From positions 594,444 through 658,443 of the forward strand of contig JAUNAC010000002.1 of NCBI GenBank assembly GCA_030527825.1: a DNA stretch of 64,000 nt. Reading direction: 5' to 3'. Positions 45,225 through 54,773 of the stretch are shown one piece after another; within the stretch, counting starts at the first letter, position 1; each line of letters begins with the position of its first letter. Made by a program: the position numbers and the translations under genes. The DNA comes from Lautropia sp. (GTDB lineage: Bacteria > Pseudomonadota > Gammaproteobacteria > Burkholderiales > Burkholderiaceae_E). Under the pieces are notes generated by a model. It had not been told where the DNA came from. It did not search any database and saw only the letters and a program-made list of their open reading frames with translations.

Positions 45225-46103
45225 ATGAATGTAATGCCGCCAGCTTATGAAGCCACACCGTGGCACGGGGTCGATCATCCGGAGAACTTCCCGGTGGCCT
45301 CCTGGCTCGTCCCGGCACGGTTGCGGCCGGCGGTGCGGGCGATCTACCGCTTTGCCCGCCATGCAGACGATCTGGCCGATGAGGGAGAGGCCCCCCTGGC
45401 AGAGCGACAGGCGGCCCTGCAGGCGCTGGCTGTCGCTCTGCGCTTGGCCCAAGATGGGCAGGTCAGCGGGGTGGCGCCGGTAGATGGCTTGATAGGCCCG
45501 GTGACGACATTTGGCCTGGAGTGGCAGCATTTCCATGATCTGCTTGATGCCTTCTCTCAGGATCTGCGGGTCAATCGCTACGCCAGCGAGACCGAGGTGC
45601 TGGCGTACTGCCGGCGCTCGGCCAATCCGGTGGGGCGGCTGATGTTGCAGCTCTATGGCGTAGCGTCGCCGGTGGCGCTGGTGCAATCGGATGCTGTATG
45701 CAGTGCGTTGCAACGGATCAATTTTTTGCAGGATGTCGGTATTGATGCTGCCCGTGACAGGGTTTATCTGCCGGCATCGACGCTGGCTGCCGCCGGTTGC
45801 AGTGCGGAGCAGCTGCTGGAGGAAGCACGGGCAGGCCAGCTCGGGCCGGCCTGCCGGCGTGCCATCCATATGGAATGGGTCTCTGTCCAGGCACAGTTGC
45901 TGTCTGGTAACCCGCTGTCTGGCCTGCTTCCTGGGCGGCTGGCTGCGGAACTGCGCTTCATTCTGGCTGGCGGGCAGCGCATCCTGGATCGGATCGCACA
46001 GGCCGGTTACGATTCGGTGGCCAGTCGCCCGGCGCTGGGCTGGCATGATGCGCCTGCGCTGTTGTGGCTGGCCCTGTTCCCGCGCCGGCACGCCCGGTTT
46101 TGA
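45225..46103 (+). CDS. hpnC: HpnC, hydroxysqualene synthase
   Basis: A 292-residue squalene/phytoene-synthase-fold enzyme. In the HpnCDE route it converts presqualene diphosphate to hydroxysqualene. HENFPVASW-like start (DHPENFPVASWLVPA), first Asp-rich motif HADDLADEGE, and second motif NFLQDVGIDAARDRVYLP match HpnC rather than HpnD. ATG 45225 is the family start; the open frame extends far upstream through the divergent adaptor gene and is not coding there. It is the first gene of hpnCDE, with hpnD 32 bases downstream. Confidence 0.93.
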   Translation: MNVMPPAYEATPWHGVDHPENFPVASWLVPARLRPAVRAIYRFARHADDLADEGEAPLAERQAALQALAVALRLAQDGQVSGVAPVDGLIGPVTTFGLEWQHFHDLLDAFSQDLRVNRYASETEVLAYCRRSANPVGRLMLQLYGVASPVALVQSDAVCSALQRINFLQDVGIDAARDRVYLPASTLAAAGCSAEQLLEEARAGQLGPACRRAIHMEWVSVQAQLLSGNPLSGLLPGRLAAELRFILAGGQRILDRIAQAGYDSVASRPALGWHDAPALLWLALFPRRHARF

Positions 46104-46135
46104 ACCTTTTTCCTTCCCGTCGACAATCTCCAGAC

Positions 46136-47035
46136 ATGACACCGGACGAATACTGTCAGGACAAGGCTGTGCAGAGTGGTTCCAGCTTTTATTACAGCTT
46201 TCTGTTTCTGCCGGCCGAACGGCGGCGAGCTATTACGGCACTGTATGCGTATTGCCGTGAAATTGACGATATCGTTGATTCACAGGGCGATCATCAGGTG
46301 GCGCGACGCAAGCTGGCCTGGTGGGAGCAGGAGATCGATGCGTTGTTTACGGGTGAACCGACGCATCCGGTGAGCCGCGCGCTTGCCCCCTGTCTGGCAC
46401 CCTATGGCTTGAAGCGCCGGCAGTTGCTGGAGGTCATTGATGGCATGCGCATGGATCTGGACGGCGAACGTTATCTGGACTTTGAGGGACTGAAACTCTA
46501 TTGCCGCCGGGTAGCTGGCGTGGTTGGCGAAATGTCTGCCGCCATTTTTGGCTATGAGGATCCCGCTACTCTGCAGTATGCCGATCGGCTGGGGCTGGCC
46601 TTTCAGTTGACCAATATCGTTCGTGATGTGGGCGAGGATGCCCGTATGGGCCGCGTGTATTTGCCCCAGCAGGATCTGATCCGGCACGGGATGAGCCGAC
46701 AGCAGATTCTGTCGGCCTCGCCGGAGGTTGAGAAGAATCCTTCGTTTCAGGCTTTGATGGGCGAGCAGGTCGAGCGGGCCCGCCAGGCGTACCGGGAGGC
46801 GTTTGCGCTGTTGCCCGCGGCGGATCGGGGCCGGCAGCGGCCCGGCCTGATCATGGCGACCATTTACGTCAAGCTGCTCGACGAGATTGCGCGCAGCGGC
46901 TATCCGGTCATCTCCCAGCGCATTGCGCTAACGCCCCTGCGCAAGTTCTGGCTGGCGCTGCGCACGCGGGTACGGGGGCGCCCTCCCCGCATTCAGGCGA
47001 TGTCGGCGGCAGAGGTGGCCCGGGATGCCGGCTGA
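46136..47035 (+). CDS. hpnD: HpnD, presqualene diphosphate synthase
   Basis: 299 residues. It joins two farnesyl diphosphates to presqualene diphosphate. Visible are the N-terminal YCQDKAVQSGSSFYYSFLFLP, first Asp-rich motif YCREIDDIVD, and second motif TNIVRDVGEDARMGRVYLP, all typical of HpnD. The ATG at 46136 matches the family start; an upstream in-frame ATG at 46064 lies inside hpnC. Its 3' end overlaps hpnE by 11 bases. Confidence 0.95.
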   Translation: MTPDEYCQDKAVQSGSSFYYSFLFLPAERRRAITALYAYCREIDDIVDSQGDHQVARRKLAWWEQEIDALFTGEPTHPVSRALAPCLAPYGLKRRQLLEVIDGMRMDLDGERYLDFEGLKLYCRRVAGVVGEMSAAIFGYEDPATLQYADRLGLAFQLTNIVRDVGEDARMGRVYLPQQDLIRHGMSRQQILSASPEVEKNPSFQALMGEQVERARQAYREAFALLPAADRGRQRPGLIMATIYVKLLDEIARSGYPVISQRIALTPLRKFWLALRTRVRGRPPRIQAMSAAEVARDAG

Positions 47036-48482
47036 CACCGCGAACCCGTCTCGGCGGACAGAGCCGGTTGTGGTGGTAGGTGCTGGCTGGGCCGGCCTGT
47101 CGGCGGCGCTGCATCTGTGCCGCGCGGGTGTGGCTGTCCGGGTGCTGGAGGCAGCACCGCAGGCGGGTGGCCGTGCACGGCGCCAGGTGTTGCCCTGGCC
47201 CGATACAGAGGGTGTGATGCTGGACAACGGCCAGCATCTGATGCTGGGTGCCTATCGGGATACGCTGTCGCTGATAGCGTGGCTGGGGGCTGGCGGACTG
47301 CGACGGCTGCCGCTGTATTGGGAAAATGCCGCAGGTCTGCGGATACAGCGCCACCAGCACCGGCTGGCTGGCAGCCGTCCGGATGCTCTCAGTCGCCAGC
47401 TGGCCGTCTCGCTCTCCCTGCCAGGCGCCCTGCTCTCGGCACGGGGGCTGACGCTGGGCCAGCGCTGGCATGTGCTTTATACGCTGGGCATGGCGCGGCT
47501 GGCCGGCTGGCGCCCTGCCCGGGGGGTGCGATGTGTGACGGACTGGTATCGCCAGACCCGACAGCCTGAGGCACTGATTCGCCAGTTTTGGGATCCGTTG
47601 GTCATCAGCGCTATGAATACACCACCGGCGACTGCCTCGGCGCAGGTGCTGTTGCGAATCTTGCAGGACAGCCTGGGCAAGGCACCGGAAGCCAGCGATT
47701 TTGTGCTGAATGAGTCGGATCTTGGGGCTGTTTTCGTGGATCCTGCGCTGGCCTGGCTCAAGGCGCAGGGCAATCCGGTTGAGCTGCGCACACCCGTACA
47801 TGATATTCAGATTGATGATACGGGCCGACGTCAGGATGGTGCCGGCCAGCGCTACCGCCTGCGCATTGGTGGCGCTGCCAGGGAATCTGGTTCAGGCTGG
47901 CTGGATACCGAACGGATGGTGCTGGCCTGCCCGGCGCCGGTCAGTGCCCGGCTGCTGGAAGATCTGGCCCCTGCCTCCTTTCTGGCCCCGCTCCAGGGTT
48001 TTTCCTACCCGTCGATCACCACGGCGTATGTAGGCTGGCGGCAGACCAACCCGGCCCTGCCGGCCCGGCTGCCCGATATATTCTCCCTCGCCGTGACCGC
48101 CGATGGCAGCCCTGGCGGGCCGGCCCACTGGTTTTTCAGCCGCGGCGAACAGCAGGGCTGGCGCCTGGGCGCGCTGGTTGTCAGCGACAGTGCCCAGGCC
48201 CGTGACGCAGGTGATGCGGTGCTTGTCCGGGCACTGCAGCAGCAGCTCCACGACACCATGGGCCTGCCGACAGCCGAGCACCTGGTCCTTGTACACGAAA
48301 AACGAGCAACATTTGCCTGCACGGACCGCCGGCCGGTCGTGCCTCCAGGTTATTTGCTGCCGCAGCTGCCTGGCGTGCTACTGGCAGGCGACTATAGTTA
48401 TGGCGCTTATCCTGCCACGCTGGAGAGCGCGGTACGTAGTGGCCGGATGGCTGCCGAGATCCTGCTGGCTGATCAGGACTGA
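47025..48482 (+). CDS. hpnE: HpnE, hydroxysqualene dehydroxylase
   Basis: A 485-residue FAD amine-oxidase-fold enzyme that reduces hydroxysqualene to squalene, the last step before cyclisation to hopanoids. The dinucleotide motif VVVVGAGWAGLSAALHL lies at about 15-31, and the substrate-side MLDNGQHLMLGAY follows. The C-terminal FAD contact is LPGVLLAGDYSYGAYPATLESAV, with the family's Gly-Asp. The ATG lies within the end of hpnD. It converges with radA; 73 bases between them hold no clear terminator. Confidence 0.95.
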   Translation: MPADTANPSRRTEPVVVVGAGWAGLSAALHLCRAGVAVRVLEAAPQAGGRARRQVLPWPDTEGVMLDNGQHLMLGAYRDTLSLIAWLGAGGLRRLPLYWENAAGLRIQRHQHRLAGSRPDALSRQLAVSLSLPGALLSARGLTLGQRWHVLYTLGMARLAGWRPARGVRCVTDWYRQTRQPEALIRQFWDPLVISAMNTPPATASAQVLLRILQDSLGKAPEASDFVLNESDLGAVFVDPALAWLKAQGNPVELRTPVHDIQIDDTGRRQDGAGQRYRLRIGGAARESGSGWLDTERMVLACPAPVSARLLEDLAPASFLAPLQGFSYPSITTAYVGWRQTNPALPARLPDIFSLAVTADGSPGGPAHWFFSRGEQQGWRLGALVVSDSAQARDAGDAVLVRALQQQLHDTMGLPTAEHLVLVHEKRATFACTDRRPVVPPGYLLPQLPGVLLAGDYSYGAYPATLESAVRSGRMAAEILLADQD

Positions 48483-48555
48483 GCCGGAACGCTTGGGGTG
48501 ACTCAGGTTTGGCGGCCGGGCCCTGGTGCACCCGTCTGGTTTTCTCCCGCTGTGA

Positions 48556-49923
48556 TCAGTCCCAGGCGTGGGCGATAGCCTGATCAATACGGTCAACAGC
48601 GATGACTTCCAGCCCTGTCAACGGCCGGCGCGGGGCATTGGCTTTGGGGCAGATGACGCGGGAAAAGCCCAGTTTGAGCGCTTCACGCAGCCGTTCCTGA
48701 CCGCGGGGAGAGGGTCGAACTTCTCCGGCGAGACCCAGCTCCCCGAAAACGGCCAGCCGGCCAGGTAGCGAGCGGTTCTTGAGCGATGACAGAACCGCCA
48801 GAACGACGGCCAGATCCGCCGCCGGTTCGGTGATGCGGACTCCCCCTACAGCGTTCAGAAAGACATCCTGGTCGTGGTAATGGATGCCGGCGTGACGGTT
48901 GAGCACCGCCAATAGCAGGGAGAGGCGCATCGGATCCAGTCCTACGCACAATCGTCGGGGAGCCTGACCGGCCGAGGTGTCGACCAGTGCCTGAATTTCG
49001 ACCAAGAGTGGCCGGGTGCCTTCCTGGGTAATCAGTACGCAGGTGCCTGGCACCGGTTCAGTGTGCTGTGACAGAAAGAGAGCCGACGGGTTGGTCACCG
49101 TCTTGAGCCCGCGGTCGGTCATGCCGAAGACGCCCAGCTCGTTGACAGCGCCGAAACGGTTCTTGATGGCGCGGATCAGCCGATAAGTAGAATGGGTATC
49201 GCCTTCAAAGTAGAGCACGGTATCAACCATGTGCTCCAGAATGCGCGGGCCGGCCAGGGCGCCTTCCTTGGTGACATGGCCAATCATCACGACCGTGATG
49301 CCCTTCGATTTGGCCAGGCGGGTCAGCTGTGCGGCGCAGTCGCGCACCTGGGAGACGCTGCCCGGTGCCGAGGGCAGCTCGTCACTCATCATGGTCTGGA
49401 TGGAGTCGATGACGACCACGGCCGGTTGCACCTGTTCGATGGCCTGGACGATGTGGGCCAGAGATACCTCGGCCAGAACCGGCAGCGTGGTGCCATCAAT
49501 GCCCAGGCGGGCACCGCGCAGCGCGATCTGGGCAAGCGACTCCTCGCCGCTGACATAGAGCACGGACTGGGCCTGTGACATCAGCGCCAGTGCCTGCAGC
49601 AGCAGCGTCGATTTGCCGATGCCGGGATCGCCACCAATCAGGACCACCGAGCCGGGCACCATGCCGCCGCCCAGCACCCGGTCGAATTCCGACAGACCGG
49701 TCGGCAGGCGCGGGACGGTATCGACCGGCACCGCCGACAGCAGCGACACCGCGGACGACTCGGCCAGGATGCTGCCTGCCGGACGCGGGCTGCCGGCGCT
49801 CTGCCTGGGCAGGCGAAACACCTCCAGCGTGTTCCATGCCTGGCAGGCCGGGCACTGACCCATCCATTTGGCGCTGGTATTGCCGCAGTCGCGGCAGACA
49901 TATTGGGTTCGGGAAGTGGCCAT
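48556..49923 (-). CDS. radA: RadA/Sms, DNA repair ATPase
   Basis: 455 residues. The N-terminal zinc finger has C10, C13, C24 and C27. Walker A is GGDPGIGKST, and the RadA-specific KNRFG motif is in AIKNRFGAVNELG. A Lon-like C-terminal domain without the catalytic Ser covers about 285-450 (LNAVGGVRITEPAADLAV, FGELGLAGEVRP). It processes recombination intermediates as a branch-migrating helicase. The start is ATG 49923, four bases after the alr stop codon, so alr and radA are one operon. Confidence 0.96.
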   Translation of the reverse strand: MATSRTQYVCRDCGNTSAKWMGQCPACQAWNTLEVFRLPRQSAGSPRPAGSILAESSAVSLLSAVPVDTVPRLPTGLSEFDRVLGGGMVPGSVVLIGGDPGIGKSTLLLQALALMSQAQSVLYVSGEESLAQIALRGARLGIDGTTLPVLAEVSLAHIVQAIEQVQPAVVVIDSIQTMMSDELPSAPGSVSQVRDCAAQLTRLAKSKGITVVMIGHVTKEGALAGPRILEHMVDTVLYFEGDTHSTYRLIRAIKNRFGAVNELGVFGMTDRGLKTVTNPSALFLSQHTEPVPGTCVLITQEGTRPLLVEIQALVDTSAGQAPRRLCVGLDPMRLSLLLAVLNRHAGIHYHDQDVFLNAVGGVRITEPAADLAVVLAVLSSLKNRSLPGRLAVFGELGLAGEVRPSPRGQERLREALKLGFSRVICPKANAPRRPLTGLEVIAVDRIDQAIAHAWD

Positions 49924-49927
49924 GACG

Positions 49928-51040
49928 CTAGACCACCCGCCGCTGCACTCGGGCGCTGGGTGCGCACAGCAGTTCATAACCGAGGGTGCCGGCTGAGCGT
50001 GCCACCGCATCGACCGGGATGGTTTCCCCCCAGAGCTCTACCGGTGCGCCTGGGCCCGCCTCTGGAACGGGTGATAGATCGACAGCCAGCATGTCCATGG
50101 AAACCCGGCCCAATGTCCGGGTGCGTACCCCCTGCACCAGGACGGGGGTACCGGTCGGTGCCACCCGTGGATAGCCGTCAGCGTAGCCGCAGTCCACGAT
50201 CCCGATACGTATGGGCTGACGGGCCACAAAGTTGCTGCCGTAGCCGGTAGCCTCTCCCTCAGCAAGCGTCTGTGTCGCCAGCAGGCTGCCGCTCAGGGTC
50301 ATGGCTGGACGCAGTCCCAGTGCCGCAGCATCCTGATCGTCGAACGGGCTGGCTCCATACAGGGCAATACCGGGCCGGACCCAGTGACGATGGCTGTTGG
50401 GCAGTGCAAACAGGGCTGCCGAGTTGGCCACGGACTGTTCCAGCACCTGCCCGGCGGGTAGCCAGCTCTGGACTGCCTGCACAACAGTGTCAAAGGTTGC
50501 CAGGGCATCGCTGGCGCCGCCGGGGACATCGGCATTGGCAAAATGGGTCATGATGCCACGTAGTCGCGCGCCCGGCGTCTTCAGAAGTTGTCTGACAAAG
50601 GCGTCCAGTTCTCCAGGCCGCAGGCCAAGCCGGTTCATGCCAGTGTTCAGCTTGAGATAGACATCCACCGGGGGGCCTTGGTGGGCGGCCAGCCATTGCA
50701 GGTGCCGGGGCTGGTGAATGGCAAGGATCAGATGCTGGCTGGCCGCCTGGCTTACCTCGGCAGCATCGAATGCACCCTCCAGCATCAGGATGGGACGGCT
50801 CCAGCCCTGCTGGCGTAGCCAGCTTGCTCCCTCGAATTCGAGCAGGGCCATGCCGTCAGCCTGGGCGAAGCCCCGCAGAGCATTGGCCAGGCCATGTCCA
50901 TAGGCATTTGCCTTGACCACTGCCCACAGGCGGGTTGAATTTGGCCGGGTAGCGGATCCATCATCCAGCAACCGGCGGACCCGGGCCAGGTTATGGGCCA
51001 TCGCTGAGGGTGATACGCTTGCAGTCAGTGTTCTGGGCAT
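49928..51040 (-). CDS. alr: Alanine racemase
   Basis: A 370-residue PLP enzyme making D-alanine for peptidoglycan. The PLP Lys is K43 in VVKANAYGHG. LKLNTGMNRLGL carries the conserved Arg contacting the cofactor, and the catalytic Tyr lies in ATGYGSNFVA. VDCGYADGYPR and LGRVSMDMLAVDL complete the signature. ATG 51040 is the family start. It is divergent from lplT and co-transcribed with radA. Confidence 0.97.
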   Translation of the reverse strand: MPRTLTASVSPSAMAHNLARVRRLLDDGSATRPNSTRLWAVVKANAYGHGLANALRGFAQADGMALLEFEGASWLRQQGWSRPILMLEGAFDAAEVSQAASQHLILAIHQPRHLQWLAAHQGPPVDVYLKLNTGMNRLGLRPGELDAFVRQLLKTPGARLRGIMTHFANADVPGGASDALATFDTVVQAVQSWLPAGQVLEQSVANSAALFALPNSHRHWVRPGIALYGASPFDDQDAAALGLRPAMTLSGSLLATQTLAEGEATGYGSNFVARQPIRIGIVDCGYADGYPRVAPTGTPVLVQGVRTRTLGRVSMDMLAVDLSPVPEAGPGAPVELWGETIPVDAVARSAGTLGYELLCAPSARVQRRVV

Positions 51041-51203
51041 AGTGATGTGATGATAGCGGCATGCCGCGCCTGAAGGTGTTGATCGCCGGGTTGCGAGTAT
51101 CATCGGCACCCATGCCGTGGTGAATGTGAGAAACATCACATTCCCTCCCCTGCAACCCGGCCTGGCCAACGCCAGGTCAGATGACTGGAATGGAAACGCC
51201 CGG

Positions 51204-52490
51204 ATGAAACCCGGTTTCTACACCATCATGGCGGCACAGTTTCTGTCGTCATTGGCAGACAACGCGCTGCTGATCGCCGCTATTGCGCTGTTGCGCGAGG
51301 CCCATTCAGCCGACTGGCTCATTCCCTTTCTCAAGCTGGTTTTTGTTGTTTCCTATGTCCTGCTCGCGCCCTTTGTCGGGGCGTTTGCCGACGCCCTGCC
51401 CAAAGGGCGGGTGATGTTTCTGACCAACGCGGTCAAGCTGCTGGGCTGCCTGCTGCTGCTGGGTGCACTGCCGCCGCTGCTGGCATATGCGCTGGTTGGC
51501 TTTGGTGCGGCGGCTTATTCGCCCGCCAAGTATGGCATTCTCACCGAGCTGCTGCCGGCCGAGCGGCTGGTGGCTGCCAACGGCTGGATCGAGGGAACGA
51601 CAGTGGCCTCCATCATTCTGGGTACGGTGCTGGGCGGCGTGCTGATTTCCCCACATGTGGCGCCCTGGCTGCTTTCCTTTGACCTGCCGTTTGTGGATAC
51701 GCCCATTGATACGCCGGCCGAGGCAGCAATCGTGGTCACCACGGGGATCTATGCGCTGGCCGCCCTCTTCAATTTGTGCATACCCGATACGGGTGCCCGT
51801 TATCCAGAACGGACCTCCAATCCTCTGGCGCTGCTGCGGGTATTCTGGCACTGCAACCTGACGCTCTGGCGAGACCCGCTGGGACAGATTGCGCTGGCAG
51901 TCACCACCCTGTTCTGGGGAGCGGGTGCGTCGCTGCAGTTTCTTGTCCTGAAATGGGCCGAGCATCAGCTGGACATGCGTCTGGATCAGGCCACCCGCCT
52001 GCAGGGCGTTGTGGCGCTGGGGGTGGCGCTGGGCGCCGTGCTGGCAGCCGGCTGGGTACCCTTGCGGCGGTCACTGCGGGTGCTGCCGCTGGGCGTGGCC
52101 ATGGGCCTGGCCATTTTGCTGATGACCATTGTCCATCACGAATTCATGGCCATGGCTGTGTTGCTGGTAATCGGGGTGCTGTCGGGCTTTTTTGTGGTGC
52201 CAATGAACGCCCTGCTCCAGCATCGCGGCTATGTCATCATGAGTGCCGGCAATTCCATTGCTGTGCAGAATTTCAATGAAAATCTGAACATTCTGGTCAT
52301 GCTGTCGTTCTATGCGCTGATGCTGTGGCTGGATCTGCCCATCAACACGGTGGCCGTGCTGTTTGGCCTGACTGTGGCGGCTGTGATGGCGCTGGTCATT
52401 TTGTGGCATCATCGCAATCAGCGTCGCAGCAATACCGAAAGCCTGATCGGGGAGACCCCACGGCATGCCAGCCCCCCTGCCGCGCACTAG
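51204..52490 (+). CDS. lplT: LplT, lysophospholipid transporter
   Basis: A 428-residue MFS protein with twelve helices. The start FYTIMAAQFLSSLADNALLIAAIALLRE and the region GAAAYSPAKYGILTELLPAERLVAANGWIEG match LplT, which flips lysophospholipids inward for reacylation. The late segment LLQHRGYVIMSAGNSIAVQNFNENL is also typical. Unlike enterobacterial loci there is no aas gene beside it. ATG 51204 has GGAA about 9 bases upstream. Confidence 0.93.
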   Translation: MKPGFYTIMAAQFLSSLADNALLIAAIALLREAHSADWLIPFLKLVFVVSYVLLAPFVGAFADALPKGRVMFLTNAVKLLGCLLLLGALPPLLAYALVGFGAAAYSPAKYGILTELLPAERLVAANGWIEGTTVASIILGTVLGGVLISPHVAPWLLSFDLPFVDTPIDTPAEAAIVVTTGIYALAALFNLCIPDTGARYPERTSNPLALLRVFWHCNLTLWRDPLGQIALAVTTLFWGAGASLQFLVLKWAEHQLDMRLDQATRLQGVVALGVALGAVLAAGWVPLRRSLRVLPLGVAMGLAILLMTIVHHEFMAMAVLLVIGVLSGFFVVPMNALLQHRGYVIMSAGNSIAVQNFNENLNILVMLSFYALMLWLDLPINTVAVLFGLTVAAVMALVILWHHRNQRRSNTESLIGETPRHASPPAAH

Positions 52491-52514
52491 CAAGCACCCG
52501 GCCAATCCGTGGTC

Positions 52515-53375
52515 TCAGCCCGGCTCAGGCGTGCCGGCGCCGGCCACGGCCGAGAGTGCCAGGCAGAGATCTTCCCAGCTCTTGATTTTGTCCTTCGGAT
52601 TGCGCAGCAGATAAGCCGGGTGATAGGTCACCACCACCGGTACGGAACGCCCGTCCAGCGTGATGTGGTGCACCTTGTTGCGCAGTCGGCCGATCTGCAG
52701 ATCGGAGTGCAAGACGCTCTGTGCGGCAAATCGGCCCAGCAGCAGGATACAGTCTGGATGTACCAGCCGTATCTGGGCATGCAGAAAATCTGTACAGGCG
52801 GCCACTTCATCGGCCTGCGGATCGCGGTTGTCAGGCGGCCGGCACTTGAGCACATTGGCGATAAATACATCGGCATCCGGGTTGATTCCGGCGGCATCCA
52901 GCATAGCATCGAGCAGTTTGCCAGCCTGACCGACAAAGGCTTCCCCCTGCCGGTCTTCCTCCGCACCAGGGGCCTCACCGATCAGCAGCCAGCGGGCGTG
53001 CCGTGAGGCGCCACGACCGAAGACCGTATGGGTTCGGGTACTGGCCAGCCGACAGCGCTGGCATTCAGCCACATCCTGTCGCAGCTGAATCCAGCGCTGG
53101 GCCGCCGGCATGTCCGGTGCATCAGCCGTGACCTCCCCTCCGGAGGGGAAGGCTTCCGGCGCCGGCATGGAGATCTCCCCGGATGCCGGCTGCACGGGCA
53201 AACCCTCGGGCGATGTGCTGCTGGCGCTTTCGTCGCCAGGGGGCTGAGGGGCCATCCGGGGCACCCACAGCGGCCCCAGATCCAGCGTCGCCCAGGCATG
53301 ACGACGGCGCATCCTGCCGAGCAGGTCGCGGGAATTTTCCGGCGGCGGGCTTGTCCCGTCAGGTGTCTCATGCAT
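52515..53375 (-). CDS. Family 4 uracil-DNA glycosylase with N-terminal extension
   Basis: A 286-residue base-excision enzyme removing uracil from DNA. Four cluster-binding Cys are present (C105, C108, C178, C194), as in iron-sulfur family 4 enzymes. Motif A is GEAPGAEEDRQGEAFVGQAG (133-152) and the catalytic-loop region is VTYHPAYLLRNP. The first 90 residues are Pro/Ser/Glu-rich and probably disordered, an extension common in beta-proteobacterial members. The start overlaps the rimI end by eight bases. Confidence 0.93.
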   Translation of the reverse strand: MHETPDGTSPPPENSRDLLGRMRRRHAWATLDLGPLWVPRMAPQPPGDESASSTSPEGLPVQPASGEISMPAPEAFPSGGEVTADAPDMPAAQRWIQLRQDVAECQRCRLASTRTHTVFGRGASRHARWLLIGEAPGAEEDRQGEAFVGQAGKLLDAMLDAAGINPDADVFIANVLKCRPPDNRDPQADEVAACTDFLHAQIRLVHPDCILLLGRFAAQSVLHSDLQIGRLRNKVHHITLDGRSVPVVVTYHPAYLLRNPKDKIKSWEDLCLALSAVAGAGTPEPG

Positions 53376-53886
53376 GTCTGTGCCCTTCGTCTGGCAGGGG
53401 CACCGCCTCGGCGGAGGGGGCGCTCAGTGCCAGACGCATGACCCATGCATCGTCGGTTTGCCCATCGGGGGTCCGGTAATAGTCACGCCGGCGGCCGATC
53501 TTCTCGAAGCCCATGCCGGTATACAGCCCCAGGGCCGGTGCATTGTGCGTGGCCACCTCCAGAAACAGACTGCGCGCGCCCTGGCGCCAGGCCAGTGTCT
53601 GCAGCCAGCGAAGGCAGTGACGTCCCAGGCCGCGGCCCTGGTGGCTGTGTGCCAGCGCCAGCGTCAGCAGCTCCATTTCATCCAGGACTCCCAGCAGCAT
53701 GGCATAGCCAAAGGGTTGACCATCGTCCAGAAAAAGCCATCCCAGACAACCACTCCGGAGACTGTCGGCAAACTGGCCAGGTCGCCAGGGATAGCGCTGC
53801 ACCGTCTGTTCAATGCTTTGTACCAGGGTCAGGTCGGCCATTGTCATGGGTCTAAAGCCAATGCGCGACTCTGCTGACTCGCTCAT
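53368..53886 (-). CDS. rimI: RimI, ribosomal protein S18-alanine N-acetyltransferase
   Basis: A 172-residue GNAT-fold acetyltransferase. The acetyl-CoA loop is the R/Q-x-x-G-x-G/A motif HSHQGRGLGRHCLRWL, and the C-terminal LYTGMGFEKIGRRRDYY matches RimI. It acetylates the N-terminus of ribosomal protein S18. It overlaps tsaB by four bases and the uracil-DNA glycosylase gene by eight, as in the common tsaB-rimI arrangement. Confidence 0.95.
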   Translation of the reverse strand: MSESAESRIGFRPMTMADLTLVQSIEQTVQRYPWRPGQFADSLRSGCLGWLFLDDGQPFGYAMLLGVLDEMELLTLALAHSHQGRGLGRHCLRWLQTLAWRQGARSLFLEVATHNAPALGLYTGMGFEKIGRRRDYYRTPDGQTDDAWVMRLALSAPSAEAVPLPDEGHRHA

Positions 53887-54773
53887 GATCCCCGCCTGCG
53901 CGGCGCCCCGGACTGACGGGTAGCTGCCAGCATGCGCTGCTGGTCGCGGTCCAGCGCCACCTGCTGACGAACGTACTCGGGTCGAAGATCCCGGGCTGGC
54001 AGCAGCGCTGGCGCCCCCAGCGTATCGGCTAGCGCAAGCACCGCGCTGGCCGTAGGGCGGCGCTGGGCTGCCAGGATCGCATCCTGACCGACTTCCATGG
54101 CCCAGGCTCGCAGTGCTTCAAAGGGCTCGGCAAACCCGTTACCGGCCAGATGGATGGCGCACGGCGCTGAATCGGCCTGTTGTTGCTGGCGCAGTGCCTC
54201 AAAGGCCGTGGCGGCCTGGGTTGCCGGCCCTACCGAAACCGGAAGAACGGTGCGGGGCCAATGCCCAGCCTGGCAGAGGAAGGCACCGTAATAGCATTCT
54301 CCCAGTCGGGCATCCAGTGCACTGCAGAGCAGCCAGGGCGCCTGCCCGGTTTTTGTATCGTCAGCCTGCGCGGGGTGAGCGGGGGCATGGCGGACCTCGT
54401 CTAGCGGGAAGCGCCAGTCGGGAACAGTGGCAGCAAGCGCCTGCAGTGAGCCGACGGCGCCAACTGGTCGTGCGCGAGGCAGTGCCAGCCCCTGAATCAA
54501 GCCCACGGCAACCCGCAGCGAGGTAAAGGCGCCGGGACCAACGTTGACATAGAAGCGCTCCACCGCTGCCAGCGATTGGCCTGCCTGCTCAAGCGCCTGA
54601 TGCAGCAATGTCAGAGCGTGACGGGACGCCTGTGCTCCCCCGTCACTGCCAAGCAGTATCCGGGCGCTCGATTCCAGGGGTGGGTATGCCGATCCAGTTA
54701 AAGGGTGTTCACCTGCCAGCGCCACGGTGCAGTCATCCCATTCAATGGACAGAGCCAGACTCAAGGGTTTCAT
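53883..54773 (-). CDS. tsaB: TsaB, tRNA threonylcarbamoyladenosine biosynthesis protein
   Basis: 296 residues. It is the ASKHA-fold partner of TsaD in forming t6A37 on tRNAs. The N-terminal SLALSIEWDDCTVALAG and the central FYVNVGPGAFTSLRVAVGLIQGLAL match TsaB. It is longer than E. coli TsaB because of insertions in the middle (around HAPAHPAQADDTKTG). ATG 54773 is chosen by homology. It heads the tsaB-rimI-udg operon. Confidence 0.94.
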   Translation of the reverse strand: MKPLSLALSIEWDDCTVALAGEHPLTGSAYPPLESSARILLGSDGGAQASRHALTLLHQALEQAGQSLAAVERFYVNVGPGAFTSLRVAVGLIQGLALPRARPVGAVGSLQALAATVPDWRFPLDEVRHAPAHPAQADDTKTGQAPWLLCSALDARLGECYYGAFLCQAGHWPRTVLPVSVGPATQAATAFEALRQQQQADSAPCAIHLAGNGFAEPFEALRAWAMEVGQDAILAAQRRPTASAVLALADTLGAPALLPARDLRPEYVRQQVALDRDQQRMLAATRQSGAPRRRGS

